Below are positions 16,842 to 25,062 of a stretch of DNA of 64,000 nucleotides, piece by piece. The first letter of the stretch is position 1. Every line of letters starts with the position of its first letter. The position numbers and the translations under genes were made by a program. The notes below the pieces were generated by a model that was not told the DNA's origin, ran no database searches, and worked only from the letters and a program-made list of their open reading frames with translations. Origin of the DNA: Halorubrum sp. 2020YC2 (GTDB lineage Archaea > Halobacteriota > Halobacteria > Halobacteriales > Haloferacaceae); the NCBI RefSeq assembly GCF_018623055.1, contig NZ_CP076019.1, positions 1,240,001 through 1,304,000 on the forward strand, written 5' to 3'.

Positions 16842-17704
16842 GCGGCGACGAGGCGGGCGAAGGGAACGCGATCGACGAGGGAGTCGACGACGCCGGGACC
16901 GACGACGACGAGACGGCCGACGACGCCGGAGCCCGGCGGAAGCCGGTCGTCGTCGTCGTCGAGCCGGAGACGCCGGGCAACGTCGGCACCATCGCCCGCG
17001 CGATGAAGAACTTCGGGCTCTCCGACCTCAAGCTCGTGAACCCGCCGCCGATCGAGGAGGACGGCGAGGCGTACGGCTTCGCCGGCCACGCCCGCGAGGA
17101 CGTGCTCCCGAACGCCGAGGAGGTGACCTTCGACGAGGTCGTCGCGAACTACCACACCGTCGGTACCACCGCGATCACCGGCGAGGACGACCGCAGCCAC
17201 GAGCGCTTCCCGTTCAAGACGCCCGCCGAACTCCGCGAGTCGCTGAAGGCGGTCGACGCGCCCACCGCGATCGTCTTCGGCCGCGAGGGGCGCGGCCTCA
17301 ACAACGAGGAGCTCTCCCGGCTCGACGAGGTGTGCTCGATCCCGGCCGACGACGACTACCCCGTCTTGAACCTCGGGCAGGCCGCGACGGTCCTCCTCTA
17401 CGAGCTCCGCGACCTCACCGTCGACGAGACCCAGCTCCCCGACACCGAGGTCACGCGCGCCCCCGAGCCCGACGTGGAGCGCTTCCACGAGTTCTTCGAC
17501 GAGTTCCTCGCGGCGACCGGCCAGCGCGACCACGTCCGCGGGAAGAACGCCCTGCTGATGCGCCGGCTGCTCGGGCGCGCGCACCCGACAGAACGCGAGA
17601 TTCACTCGCTGCTCGGCACGTTCCGCAAGGCGAACGCCAAGCTGGAGCACGCCGACCACCTCGCGGCGAAGTACGACGAGCCGCCGTATCCCGCGGAGCG
17701 GTAG
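16838..17704 (+). CDS. trmJ: SpoU/TrmH-family RNA 2'-O-methyltransferase, TrmJ-like
   Basis: A 288-residue SPOUT methyltransferase. After an acidic 35-residue leader come the trefoil-knot motifs: [20 protein letters not shown] (motif 1, about 40-59), [14 protein letters not shown] (motif 2, about 146) and [20 protein letters not shown] (motif 3, about 168). A C-terminal helical domain includes [19 protein letters not shown], as in TrmJ. Archaeal TrmJ methylates the 2'-OH of C32 in tRNA. The first 30 residues vary and the true start could be slightly downstream. It overlaps the upstream gene by 4 nt. Confidence 0.88.
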   Translation: MSGDEAGEGNAIDEGVDDAGTDDDETADDAGARRKPVVVVVEPETPGNVGTIARAMKNFGLSDLKLVNPPPIEEDGEAYGFAGHAREDVLPNAEEVTFDEVVANYHTVGTTAITGEDDRSHERFPFKTPAELRESLKAVDAPTAIVFGREGRGLNNEELSRLDEVCSIPADDDYPVLNLGQAATVLLYELRDLTVDETQLPDTEVTRAPEPDVERFHEFFDEFLAATGQRDHVRGKNALLMRRLLGRAHPTEREIHSLLGTFRKANAKLEHADHLAAKYDEPPYPAER

Positions 17705-17706
17705 CC

Positions 17707-18396
17707 GTGCGGGACCCCCTCGTCGACGAGGACCTCCTGGCGGGCGTCCGCGACGTCTCGCCGCTAATGCTCGGTATCGCGCCGTTCGCGCTCGTCGCCG
17801 GCATCGCCGCCGTCGACGCCGGGCTCGGCCTCGCGGAGGCGGTCGGGATGTCCGTGATCGTGTTCGCGGGCGCCTCTCAGCTCGCGGCCCTGGAGCTGCT
17901 CGGCGAGAACGCCCCCCTCGCGGTCGTCGTCGGCACGGCCGCGGTGATCAACCTCCGAATGCTGATGTACTCGGCGTCCATCGCGCCGCACTTCGCGGAG
18001 TACGGCCGCCGGCTCCGCGCGGGGCTGGCGTACCTCCTCACCGACCAGGCGTACGCGCTCTCCGTCGCGGAGTTCGACGAGAACCCCGACCGCAGCCGGT
18101 GGCGCTACTACCTCGGTGCGGCCGCGTCGCTGTGGATCGTCTGGCAGATCGGCACGGTCGCCGGCGTCGTCCTCGGTGCCGGCGTCCCCGACGCGTGGGG
18201 GCTCACCTTCGCGGTGCCGCTCGTGTTCCTCGCGCTCCTCGTCCCCGCGATGAAGGACCGACCGACGACCGTCGCGGGCGCGGCGGGCGGCGCGGTCGCG
18301 GTCGCGGCGGGCGGGCTCCCGCTCAACCTCGGGCTGCTCGTCGGCGCGCTGTGCGGGGTCGCGGCCGGGCTGCTGACGGAGGTGACGGCGTCGTGA
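17707..18396 (+). CDS. azlC: AzlC-family branched-chain amino acid exporter subunit
   Basis: A 229-residue membrane protein with about six or seven helices. Family motifs are GIAPFALVAGIAAVDAGLGL near the start, VFAGASQLAALELLGENAPL at about 50-70 and AAVINLRMLMYSASIAPHF at about 80-98, then a conserved YLLTDQAYAL. AzlC pairs with the small AzlD to export branched-chain amino acids or their analogues. GTG at 17707 is two bases after the trmJ stop, so it is translated from the same message. The substrate is inferred from family only. Confidence 0.9.
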   Translation: MRDPLVDEDLLAGVRDVSPLMLGIAPFALVAGIAAVDAGLGLAEAVGMSVIVFAGASQLAALELLGENAPLAVVVGTAAVINLRMLMYSASIAPHFAEYGRRLRAGLAYLLTDQAYALSVAEFDENPDRSRWRYYLGAAASLWIVWQIGTVAGVVLGAGVPDAWGLTFAVPLVFLALLVPAMKDRPTTVAGAAGGAVAVAAGGLPLNLGLLVGALCGVAAGLLTEVTAS

Positions 18397-18442
18397 CGGT
18401 CGCAGTCGAGAGGGACGCGGTCGACGCGGAGGTGACGACGCC

Positions 18443-18799
18443 GTGACGGGCGCGCTCGGCGGCCTCGTCGCCTCCCCGCGCGCCTGGGTCGCGATCCTCG
18501 CCATCGGCGCGATCACCTACGGGATCCGGCTCTCCTTCATCCACCTGTTCGGGCGGATCGACGGGGTGCCGACGCGCGTCCAGCGACCGCTCCGGTACGT
18601 CCCGCCGGCGGTGCTCGCGGCGCTCGTCCTCCCCGATCTCGTGACGCTGCGCCCGTCGGTCCCGGCGACGCTGCTCGACGAGCGGCTGATCGCGGGCCTC
18701 GTCGCCGGCGCGGTCGCGTGGCGGACGGAGAACGTGTTCGCGACCATCGCGACCGGGATGGGGGCGCTGTGGCTGTTCCGGTTCGTCGTGTTCGCGTGA
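18443..18799 (+). CDS. azlD: AzlD-family membrane protein
   Basis: A 118-residue protein with four hydrophobic segments. It is the small partner of AzlC. AILAIGAITYGIRLSFIHL at about residues 16-34, VQRPLRYVPPAVLAALVLPD at about 46-65 and VAGAVAWRTENVFATIATGM at about 87-106 follow the family pattern. GTG 18443 is used. The 46-bp gap after azlC holds an imperfect repeat of the gene junction (GAGGTGACGGCGTCGTGACGG versus GAGGTGACGACGCCGTGACGG with one more start-like GTG), as if the boundary had been duplicated. Confidence 0.88.
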   Translation: MTGALGGLVASPRAWVAILAIGAITYGIRLSFIHLFGRIDGVPTRVQRPLRYVPPAVLAALVLPDLVTLRPSVPATLLDERLIAGLVAGAVAWRTENVFATIATGMGALWLFRFVVFA

Positions 18800-18821
18800 G
18801 CGGCGCGCTTTCGGCGTCGAG

Positions 18822-19187
18822 TCAGTCGAGTCGGTCCGGACGCCGCCTCGCGACCGCGAAGACGACGACGCCGACGAGGGCGACGGCAAGCGCGCGCTCG
18901 ACCGTTACTGGCCCGCGGACCGACGGGACCGCGTACGACGCGACCGCGACGGCGACGACCGCGTAGCCGACGGCGGCGACGCCGAGCAGCGCGGGTCGAG
19001 CGCGCGCCGAGTTCCAGAGGCGGAGCCACGTCGCGGCCGCAGCCGCGGCACCGACGAGGACTCCGACCGGCAGTCCGACGAGCGCGGAGAACTCGATCGT
19101 CGCCGCGAGGAGTTCGGTGACGGCGGCGGCCGCGAGGAGGAACGCGGTCACGCCGACGCCGAGCGTCGCGACGAGTCGCCAGTTCAT
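18822..19187 (-). CDS. small four-helix membrane protein, unknown
   Basis: A 121-residue hydrophobic protein with about four predicted helices (LVATLGVGVTAFLLAAAAVT, LVGLPVGVLVGAAAAAATWL, PALLGVAAVGYAVVAVAVAS and RALAVALVGVVVFAVARRRP) and a short Arg/Asp tail. The few charges lie between helices 2 and 3 and at the end. It converges with azlD. I recognise no family; the hydrophobic pattern and clean start support a real gene. Confidence 0.65.
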   Translation of the reverse strand: MNWRLVATLGVGVTAFLLAAAAVTELLAATIEFSALVGLPVGVLVGAAAAAATWLRLWNSARARPALLGVAAVGYAVVAVAVASYAVPSVRGPVTVERALAVALVGVVVFAVARRRPDRLD

Positions 19188-19273
19188 ACCCGTCCGGTCG
19201 CGGCGAGCGGGCTTAAATAGTCACGACGGACCCCGCGGGAACGGCCCAGCGACCGGGTCGGGGAAACGCTTAC

Positions 19274-19301
19274 TTATGAATAATAACAAATTATGAATAA
19301 T
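19274..19301 (+). promoter_or_regulatory. direct-repeat operator over the vapB start
   Basis: Two identical TTATGAATAAT copies lie at 19274-19284 and 19291-19301, 17 bp apart, within an A+T island in an otherwise GC-rich region. The second copy runs into the ATG at 19300. AbrB-type antitoxins usually bind such repeats to repress their own operon, so this is a likely autoregulatory site that also contains the promoter elements. Confidence 0.6.
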
Positions 19302-19626
19302 GAGCAAGTCAGAAAAATCGGACGAATCTGAAAGGGCCGTCGTGGCGGTGACCAAACACGGGCAGGCGACGATCCCGAAGCGGTTCCGCGAGAAACTCGG
19401 GGTCGAGGCGCCCGGGAAAGTACAGTTCCGAGAGACGGCCGACGGTGAGGTGATAGTCGAGCGCGTTCGGTCACCGAGCGAAATGCGTGGGTTCGCCGCT
19501 CGGAACGAGGCGTCTACCGACGACCCCGCGACCGAGGTCCTTCGAGAGAAGCGGGCCCGAGACCGGGCGGAACGCGAGCGGAAGCGAGAGGAGCGCGAGA
19601 CCGACCGCTCGGCGGAAGAGCGATGA
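19300..19626 (+). CDS. AbrB/SpoVT-family antitoxin
   Basis: A 108-residue protein. Residues about 12-55 form a swapped-hairpin AbrB domain, with VAVTKHGQATIPKRFREKLG, then KVQFRETADGEVIVERVR. The C-terminal half is a long, highly charged helix (REKRARDRAERERKREERET) likely to wrap the toxin. The stop overlaps the next ATG (ATGA), the normal arrangement for an antitoxin-toxin pair. It should bind the direct repeats at its own start. Confidence 0.88.
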   Translation: MSKSEKSDESERAVVAVTKHGQATIPKRFREKLGVEAPGKVQFRETADGEVIVERVRSPSEMRGFAARNEASTDDPATEVLREKRARDRAERERKREERETDRSAEER

Positions 19627-20042
19627 CGGTTCCGGACCGCGTCGTCTTCGACGCCGAGCCGCTGATCGCGCACGCCGACGACGAACCCGGGAGCGCCGCG
19701 GTCGAAGAGTACCTCGACGCCGTGGCGGCTGGAGGCGCGAGAGGGTACCTCAGCCGGGTGAACCGCACAGAAGTCAGATACGCGATCGCGCGGAAGTACG
19801 ATCGCGACACCGCCGACGAGTACCTCGGCTGGCTCACCGCGCTCGGCGTCGAATCCGTCGACGTCGAGGAGACGTGGTTCGAGGCGTCGGAACACGTGCT
19901 CGCGCATAATCCGGCGCTCGGTGACGCCTTCGCGCTGGCGACCGCGGACCGCGCCGGAGCGACCCTACTGGTCGGCGGCGACGACGATTACGACGCCGTG
20001 GAGAGCGTTCCGATCGAGCGGTTCCGCGACGGGAGCGCGTAG
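19623..20042 (+). CDS. PIN-domain toxin, VapC type
   Basis: A 139-residue PIN-domain ribonuclease. The acidic triad is visible: D in VVFDAEPLIAHAD (about residue 10), E in NRTEVRYAIARKY (about 44) and D in ALGDAFALATADRAGA (about 100), with a fourth acidic cluster GGDDDYD. VapC toxins cleave tRNA or rRNA when their antitoxin is degraded. Translation is coupled to the antitoxin by a 4-nt overlap. The target RNA is not predictable. Confidence 0.9.
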   Translation: MTVPDRVVFDAEPLIAHADDEPGSAAVEEYLDAVAAGGARGYLSRVNRTEVRYAIARKYDRDTADEYLGWLTALGVESVDVEETWFEASEHVLAHNPALGDAFALATADRAGATLLVGGDDDYDAVESVPIERFRDGSA

Positions 20043-20048
20043 TCTCGC

Positions 20049-20381
20049 CTACCGCTCGCGTTCGGTCACGCGCTCCGAGGAGCGCTCGCGCGTCTCGGAG
20101 GCCTCGCGGTCGACGGGGCGGTCGAACCGGGCGTCGCCTTCGACCTCGCGCTCGCGCGCGTCGGCCAGACGTTGCGCGCCGTCCGCGAGCGCGTCGAGCG
20201 CGGCGAACAGTCGGTACGAGAGGTACGGGCCGACCGAGAGCGTGAGGACGACGATCACGCCGAACAGGATCTGCCCGATAATCACGAGCGAGTACACGAA
20301 CACGAGGAGACTCAGGGCCGCGAGGACGGCGCCGATCGGCGTGCGGAGGGCCTCGGAGGGCGAGAGCGGGTCGTGCGCCAT
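20049..20381 (-). CDS. small membrane protein, unknown
   Basis: A 110-residue protein with two adjacent hydrophobic helices (IGAVLAALSLLVFVYSLVII and FGVIVVLTLSVGPYLSYRLF, about residues 16-58). A charged C-terminal half of Arg/Glu repeats (REVEGDARFDRPVDREASET) is probably helical and cytoplasmic. It converges with vapC, six bases from its stop. No family is recognised. Confidence 0.6.
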   Translation of the reverse strand: MAHDPLSPSEALRTPIGAVLAALSLLVFVYSLVIIGQILFGVIVVLTLSVGPYLSYRLFAALDALADGAQRLADAREREVEGDARFDRPVDREASETRERSSERVTERER

Positions 20382-20476
20382 GCGCGGCGCTACCGGCGGG
20401 AATCACTTAAAAATAAACGGACCGTGCGGACGGACCGCGAACGCGGGACGGACCGCGTTCGCGACGGCGACCGTCC

Positions 20477-22408
20477 TCAGTCGTCGGCCGGGGCCGCGGA
20501 GTCGCCGGCGGAGACGCCGGTGCCGGGACCGACGTCGATGCCGAGTTCGTCGAGCTTCTCGTCGGGAACGACGCCGTCGACCCAGTCGCGGGTCTCGTAG
20601 TACTCGGCCTTTAGCTGGTCGAGTTCGACGAGTTCGCCCTCGCTGGCGCCCGTGCCGGGGATGGCGTCCGGGTGCCCCTCGATGAACCGGTTCGGCAGCG
20701 TGTCGTCCGCGCCGTCGAAGCCGACGAGGTTGTTGTAGTAGCGTTCGAGGTTGTACACGCGCTCGCCGGCCTCGAAGAGGTCGTCCTCCGAGAGGTCGCG
20801 GCCGGTCATGCCGTTGTACTGGAGCACGTACTCCTCGATCCCCTCCGCGAACGCGCTGAACTTACAGATGTCGAACGAGTCCGACACCGCGTGAAGGTCC
20901 TGGAAGGTGGCGGTGAGTTCGCCTTTGCCCTCCCACTCGTACGGGTCGACCTTCTCCGGGATCCCGAGGATCTCGGCGGCCGGCGTGTAGCCGCGCAGGT
21001 GGCAGGCGCCGCGGTTGGAGGTCGCGTACGCGATCCCCATGCCCTTCATGCAGCGCGGGTCGTAGGCGGCCATCGTCTGGCCCTTGACCGAGAGCTTGTT
21101 GCCGTGCGCGCCCTTCGCGTCCGCGACGCGCTCGGGACCCTCCGCGAGGAGGTCGCCCAGATCCGACGAGCGGTGACCGATCTCGTCGATGAGGTCGATC
21201 ATCGTCTCCGAGTCGCCCCAGTCGAGGTGGCCCACGCCGTCGAGTTTGCCCTCCTCGCTCATCTCCATCGCCATTGCCATCATGTTGCCGGCCTCGATGG
21301 TGTCGATGCCGAGGTCGTTGCACCGCTGGAGCATTACGGCGATCTCGTCGCGGTCGGAGTGGCCCGAGTTCGGGCCGAGCGCCCACGCGGACTCGTACTC
21401 GTACGACTCCGTGCGGACGTTCATGTCCTCGCCCTTGTGGGTGACGTTGACCTCGACCTCCTTCTTACACGCGACCGGACAGGAGTGACAGGTCGGCTCG
21501 TCGACGAGGATGTTCTCGCGGACGTTCTCGCCGGAGACGCGCTCCGCCTGCATGTCGACGCCCTCGGTCTCGCCGTACTCCTCCGTCGACGTGTACTTCG
21601 CGTTCTTGGTCGGGAGCCCGTCCATCTCCTCGGTCGCGTTCATCAGGACGTTCGTCCCGTACATCGAGAGGCCGCCCTCGTTTGGCGCGGTCACGTCGGA
21701 CTCGCGGATGACCTCCATCGCCTGCTGGTAGCCCTCCTGGAACGTCTCCGGATCGGCGGGCGCGGGCATGTCGGTGCCCGACTTCACGACGACCGCCTTC
21801 ACGTTCTTCGCGCCCATCACGGCGCCGGTGCCGCCGCGGCCCGAGGCGCGGTCGTCCTCGTTGATCACGCAGCCGTAGCGGACCTGGTTCTCGCCGCCCT
21901 GACCGATCGCCATCACGGAGACGTTGCGGCCGACCTTCCCGTCGACCTCCTCGCCGATCTGGTCGATCGTGTCGTGGACGCCCTGCCCCCAGAGGTGGGA
22001 GGCGTCGCGTACCTCGACGTCGCCGTCCTCGACGAACAGGTAGACCGGCTCGTCGCTCTCGCCGTCGAGCAGGACCCCGTCCAGCCCGGCCCACTTGAGC
22101 CGCGCGCCGGACCAGCCGCCGTGGTGCGAGTCGGTGACGGTCCCCGTCAGCGGGGACTTTGTCACGAGGGCGATCCGACCGCTCATCACGGTCTGGGTGC
22201 CCGTGAGCGGGCCGGTCATGAACGCCAGTCGGTTCTCCGGACCGAGCGGGTCCACGTCGGGACCCTTATCGAAGACGTACTTGACCCCCAGTCCGCGCGC
22301 GCCGATGTACTTCTCCGCGTCCTCGTCGTCGATTCCGCGGTAGCTGACCTCGCCGTCACCGAGATCGACCTGTGCCACTCGGTCTCTGTAGCCGCCCATT
22401 TCAGTCAT
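20477..22408 (-). CDS. aor: aldehyde ferredoxin oxidoreductase (tungsten/molybdopterin)
   Basis: A 643-residue cytoplasmic oxidoreductase that oxidises aldehydes to acids with ferredoxin as acceptor. The N-terminal pterin-binding domain includes YIGARGLGVKYVFDKGPDVD and KSPLTGTVTDSHHGGWSGAR. The 4Fe-4S ligands are CHSCPVACKKEV (about residues 305-316) with the distal Cys in SFDICKFSAFAEG (about 514). Family sequence GACHLRGYTPAAEILGIP is intact. The length is normal. Start MTEMGGYRDRV (ATG 22408) is preferred over 22399. A TATA-like AATATTTG lies about 35 bp upstream on the minus strand. The natural aldehyde is unknown. Confidence 0.93.
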   Translation of the reverse strand: MTEMGGYRDRVAQVDLGDGEVSYRGIDDEDAEKYIGARGLGVKYVFDKGPDVDPLGPENRLAFMTGPLTGTQTVMSGRIALVTKSPLTGTVTDSHHGGWSGARLKWAGLDGVLLDGESDEPVYLFVEDGDVEVRDASHLWGQGVHDTIDQIGEEVDGKVGRNVSVMAIGQGGENQVRYGCVINEDDRASGRGGTGAVMGAKNVKAVVVKSGTDMPAPADPETFQEGYQQAMEVIRESDVTAPNEGGLSMYGTNVLMNATEEMDGLPTKNAKYTSTEEYGETEGVDMQAERVSGENVRENILVDEPTCHSCPVACKKEVEVNVTHKGEDMNVRTESYEYESAWALGPNSGHSDRDEIAVMLQRCNDLGIDTIEAGNMMAMAMEMSEEGKLDGVGHLDWGDSETMIDLIDEIGHRSSDLGDLLAEGPERVADAKGAHGNKLSVKGQTMAAYDPRCMKGMGIAYATSNRGACHLRGYTPAAEILGIPEKVDPYEWEGKGELTATFQDLHAVSDSFDICKFSAFAEGIEEYVLQYNGMTGRDLSEDDLFEAGERVYNLERYYNNLVGFDGADDTLPNRFIEGHPDAIPGTGASEGELVELDQLKAEYYETRDWVDGVVPDEKLDELGIDVGPGTGVSAGDSAAPADD

Positions 22409-22587
22409 GTAATGCTCGTTCGTTATGTTAGGACTCCGCACAAATATTCCTTCACACCCCGAAGTAACGTGAAACAGTTACCTGTGACCCCATCGCCGCC
22501 CGATAGAAAATCATATCCGCTGACACCTCGCGCGCCGCCTCGTCGTCGCCCCGTCGCCGCCGTCGGACCGAGAACCACATATTCGTG

Positions 22588-22595
22588 TATATATA
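22588..22595 (+). promoter_or_regulatory. TATA box for the nucleotidase gene
   Basis: TATATATA lies in the A+T-rich 252-bp divergent gap between aor and the nucleotidase gene, about 73 bp before the ATG at 22661. A second ATATATCC at 22611-22618 sits about 43 bp before it. Either box could serve. A short in-frame upstream ATG at 22628 would shorten the leader for the first box. Confidence 0.5.
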
Positions 22596-22660
22596 GGGCT
22601 TGGTACCTCCATATATCCGGCACGCAAATGCTTAATACCGTCTCTCCACCTTTCGATAGT

Positions 22661-24904
22661 ATGTTGGAAGACACGCGGTCCGGAGAGGTCGTAGACGAGA
22701 AGCGTCGTCGCCTGCTCGCGGCGGCCGCGGGCGGCTTAACCGTCGGCGCCCTCGGCACCGGGGCGACCGGCGGCGCGGCGGCGCAGGACGACGGGACGCT
22801 CACCCTCGTCCACGACACGCACTTCCACGGGCGGTTCGAGGACGCGGGCAACGAGGCGATAGACATCGCGCGGTACTACGCCGTCGTCGAGGAGTTCCGG
22901 TCCGAGTACCCCAACGCGGCGTTCCTCGGGAACGGCGACGACCTGGCGCCCTCGGTGCTCGGCTTGGAGTTCGAGGGCGAGCACATGGTCGAGGCGCTAA
23001 ACGAGATGGGGCCGGACGCGGTCGGCGCCGGGAACCACGAGTTCGACTTCGGCGTCGACACCGCGAGCGAGCGCTTCGAGGCCTCGGAGTTCCCGTGGGT
23101 GATCGCCAACCTGCTCACGCCCGAGGGGGAGCCGGTCCCCGGCGCGGAGCGGTGGACGACGATCGAGGTGGGGAGCTACACCGTCGGCGTCTTCGGCATG
23201 GGGACCACCGGCTTCTACGACATCACGGACTACCCCGAGGACTGGCAGGTGCTCGGCTACACGGAGGCCGCGGAGGCCGCCGTCGAGGCGCTCGAACCCG
23301 AAACCGACTTCATCGTCTGCGCCTCGCACGTCTCCAGCGGCGTCCACGAGACCATCGCGGCGGTCGACGGCGTCGACGCCATCGTCGGCTCGCACTCGGG
23401 CGTCGTCTACGAGGAGCCCGAGACCATCGAGGGGACGACCGTGGCCGAGTTCGGCGACGAGTTCGACCACATCGGTCGGCTGACGTTCGACGTCGAGACG
23501 GGGGATCTGGCGGAGTGGGAGCGCGTCGACCTGTACGACTCCGAGGCGCTCGAAGAGGACGAGTCGCCGCCGGAGGAGACTGAGAACTACACGCCGCGCG
23601 ACGTGCGGTCGATCGAGCGCGACCAGTCCGTCGCGGAGATCGCCGACGGCTACCTCTCCGACCTCGAGGAGCGCCTCGGGCAGCCCGTCGTCGAGACCGA
23701 GGTCGAACTCAACGCCAGCTTCGACAACTACGAGATCGAGACGGGGTGGGGGAACCTGATGGCGGACCTGATGCGACAGGTCGGCAACCTCGAGGAGGAC
23801 ATCGACGTTGCGGTCCAGAACGCCGGCGGCATCCGGTCGGGGTCCACGTACGGTCCCGGCGAGCTCACCGGCAGCGACGTGATGAACATCCTCCCGTTCC
23901 CGAACGAGATCGTCGTCTACGAGCTGACCGGCGAGCAGGTCCGGTCGTACCTCGAACGCTCGGTCCGGCCGATGCCCGGCGACTACGGGGCGCAGCCGGC
24001 GATCCAAGTGTCCGGCGTCTCCTACGAGTGGACGGGCCACGACGGGGAGGGGCAGGTCCGGAACGTCTGGGTGGGCGGGGAGCCGCTCGACCCCGAGGCG
24101 ACGTACCTCGTCTCGACGAACGACTTCGTCGCCGGCCGGAGCGAGGAGTTCGTCGAGGACTCCCGCGTGTTCAACTCCGGGCAGTTCCAGGGACCGTTCG
24201 TCAAGGACACGCTCGACGCGGAGTACGACACCATCGCGCCGGAGCGCGAGGAGCGCATGATCCGGGTCGACGAGGTGATCGAGGACGCGGGCGTCGACGC
24301 CTCCGAGGGGACCCTCTCGGTCTCGTTCGCGCCGACGGACGCGGTCGAGTCGCTCGTCGAGGGCACCTTCCGGCTCGTGGCGCCGGGCCACGGCGTCGTG
24401 GAGGCGTCGGCCGCGTCCGCCGACGGCGAGGTCATCGTCGAACTCGGCGCGGAGGCCGTCGTCGAGGCGTTCGACGCGACGGAGGCCGACGCGCTGTCGC
24501 TGGTCGGCGGCTTCGACCCGAACAGCGAGCACTACGGCTACGAGAACGAGGACGGCGAGACCGTCGAACTCCCCGTCAACGCGAGCTACGACTACTACGA
24601 GCTACGGACCTCGGTGGCGGCCGACGGCGTCCGAGAGACCGTCGGCGGGGACGGCTCCGACGGGTCTGACGGCGGCGACTCCGACGGGAGCGACGGCGAC
24701 TCCGACGGGTCGGACGGGAGCGACGGCGACATGAACAGCTCCGACGGGTCGGACGACGGGTCCGACATGAACGACACCGGCGGAGAGGGCGGCGAGACCG
24801 CCGACAGCACGCCCGGCTTCGGGCCGCTCGCCGGCGCCGCCGGCGTGTCGGGCGCGGCGTACCTCTACGAGAAGTACGGCGGGAGCGACGACTCGGACGA
24901 GTAG
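22661..24904 (+). CDS. secreted 5'-nucleotidase / metallophosphoesterase with C-terminal anchor-like tail
   Basis: A 747-residue exported enzyme. A Tat signal (KRRRLLAAAAGGLTVGALG) precedes the calcineurin-like domain (LVHDTHFHGRFED, FLGNGDDLAPS, VGAGNHEFDFGVD, CASHVSSGVHE and IVGSHSG; about residues 45-300). The 5'-nucleotidase C-terminal domain follows (GWGNLMADLMRQ, AVQNAGGIRSG and DVMNILPFPNEIVVYELTGE; about 340-520). It probably releases phosphate from extracellular nucleotides. After an unclassified domain come a long Ser/Asp/Gly linker and a hydrophobic end TPGFGPLAGAAGVSGAAYLY. That end looks like a degenerate PGF-CTERM, but finishes in acidic rather than basic residues. An alternative ATG is at 22628. 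Confidence 0.88.
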   Translation: MLEDTRSGEVVDEKRRRLLAAAAGGLTVGALGTGATGGAAAQDDGTLTLVHDTHFHGRFEDAGNEAIDIARYYAVVEEFRSEYPNAAFLGNGDDLAPSVLGLEFEGEHMVEALNEMGPDAVGAGNHEFDFGVDTASERFEASEFPWVIANLLTPEGEPVPGAERWTTIEVGSYTVGVFGMGTTGFYDITDYPEDWQVLGYTEAAEAAVEALEPETDFIVCASHVSSGVHETIAAVDGVDAIVGSHSGVVYEEPETIEGTTVAEFGDEFDHIGRLTFDVETGDLAEWERVDLYDSEALEEDESPPEETENYTPRDVRSIERDQSVAEIADGYLSDLEERLGQPVVETEVELNASFDNYEIETGWGNLMADLMRQVGNLEEDIDVAVQNAGGIRSGSTYGPGELTGSDVMNILPFPNEIVVYELTGEQVRSYLERSVRPMPGDYGAQPAIQVSGVSYEWTGHDGEGQVRNVWVGGEPLDPEATYLVSTNDFVAGRSEEFVEDSRVFNSGQFQGPFVKDTLDAEYDTIAPEREERMIRVDEVIEDAGVDASEGTLSVSFAPTDAVESLVEGTFRLVAPGHGVVEASAASADGEVIVELGAEAVVEAFDATEADALSLVGGFDPNSEHYGYENEDGETVELPVNASYDYYELRTSVAADGVRETVGGDGSDGSDGGDSDGSDGDSDGSDGSDGDMNSSDGSDDGSDMNDTGGEGGETADSTPGFGPLAGAAGVSGAAYLYEKYGGSDDSDE

Positions 24905-24994
24905 ACGAGACGGCTGGCGAGTAGACAGGGCGACGGAAGAGGTGTCGGACCGACGGACGAGGAGGCGGAGCGACAGGCGAGAGGGCGAGAACCC

Positions 24995-25019
24995 CGGCGG
25001 GCGGTCGGTCCGCCCGCCG
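24995..25019. terminator. GC hairpin after the nucleotidase gene
   Basis: A perfect 10-bp stem (CGGCGGGCGG / CCGCCCGCCG) with loop TCGGT lies 90 bp after the nucleotidase stop and before the next gene. There is no clear T run, so it may act as a 3'-end stabiliser rather than a terminator. Confidence 0.4.
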
Positions 25020-25062
25020 ACGCCGTCTTTAGCCCGGACGACGAACGGATCACACGACACGA

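Noticed and set aside
18393-18443. An additional small gene between azlC and azlD
   Set aside because: The 46-bp gap only holds an imperfect duplicate of the gene junction and is too short to code.
20672-22660. Upstream extension of the nucleotidase reading frame opposite aor
   Set aside because: The extension is antisense to a well-supported oxidoreductase and lacks any domain; the Tat signal at 22661 marks the real start.
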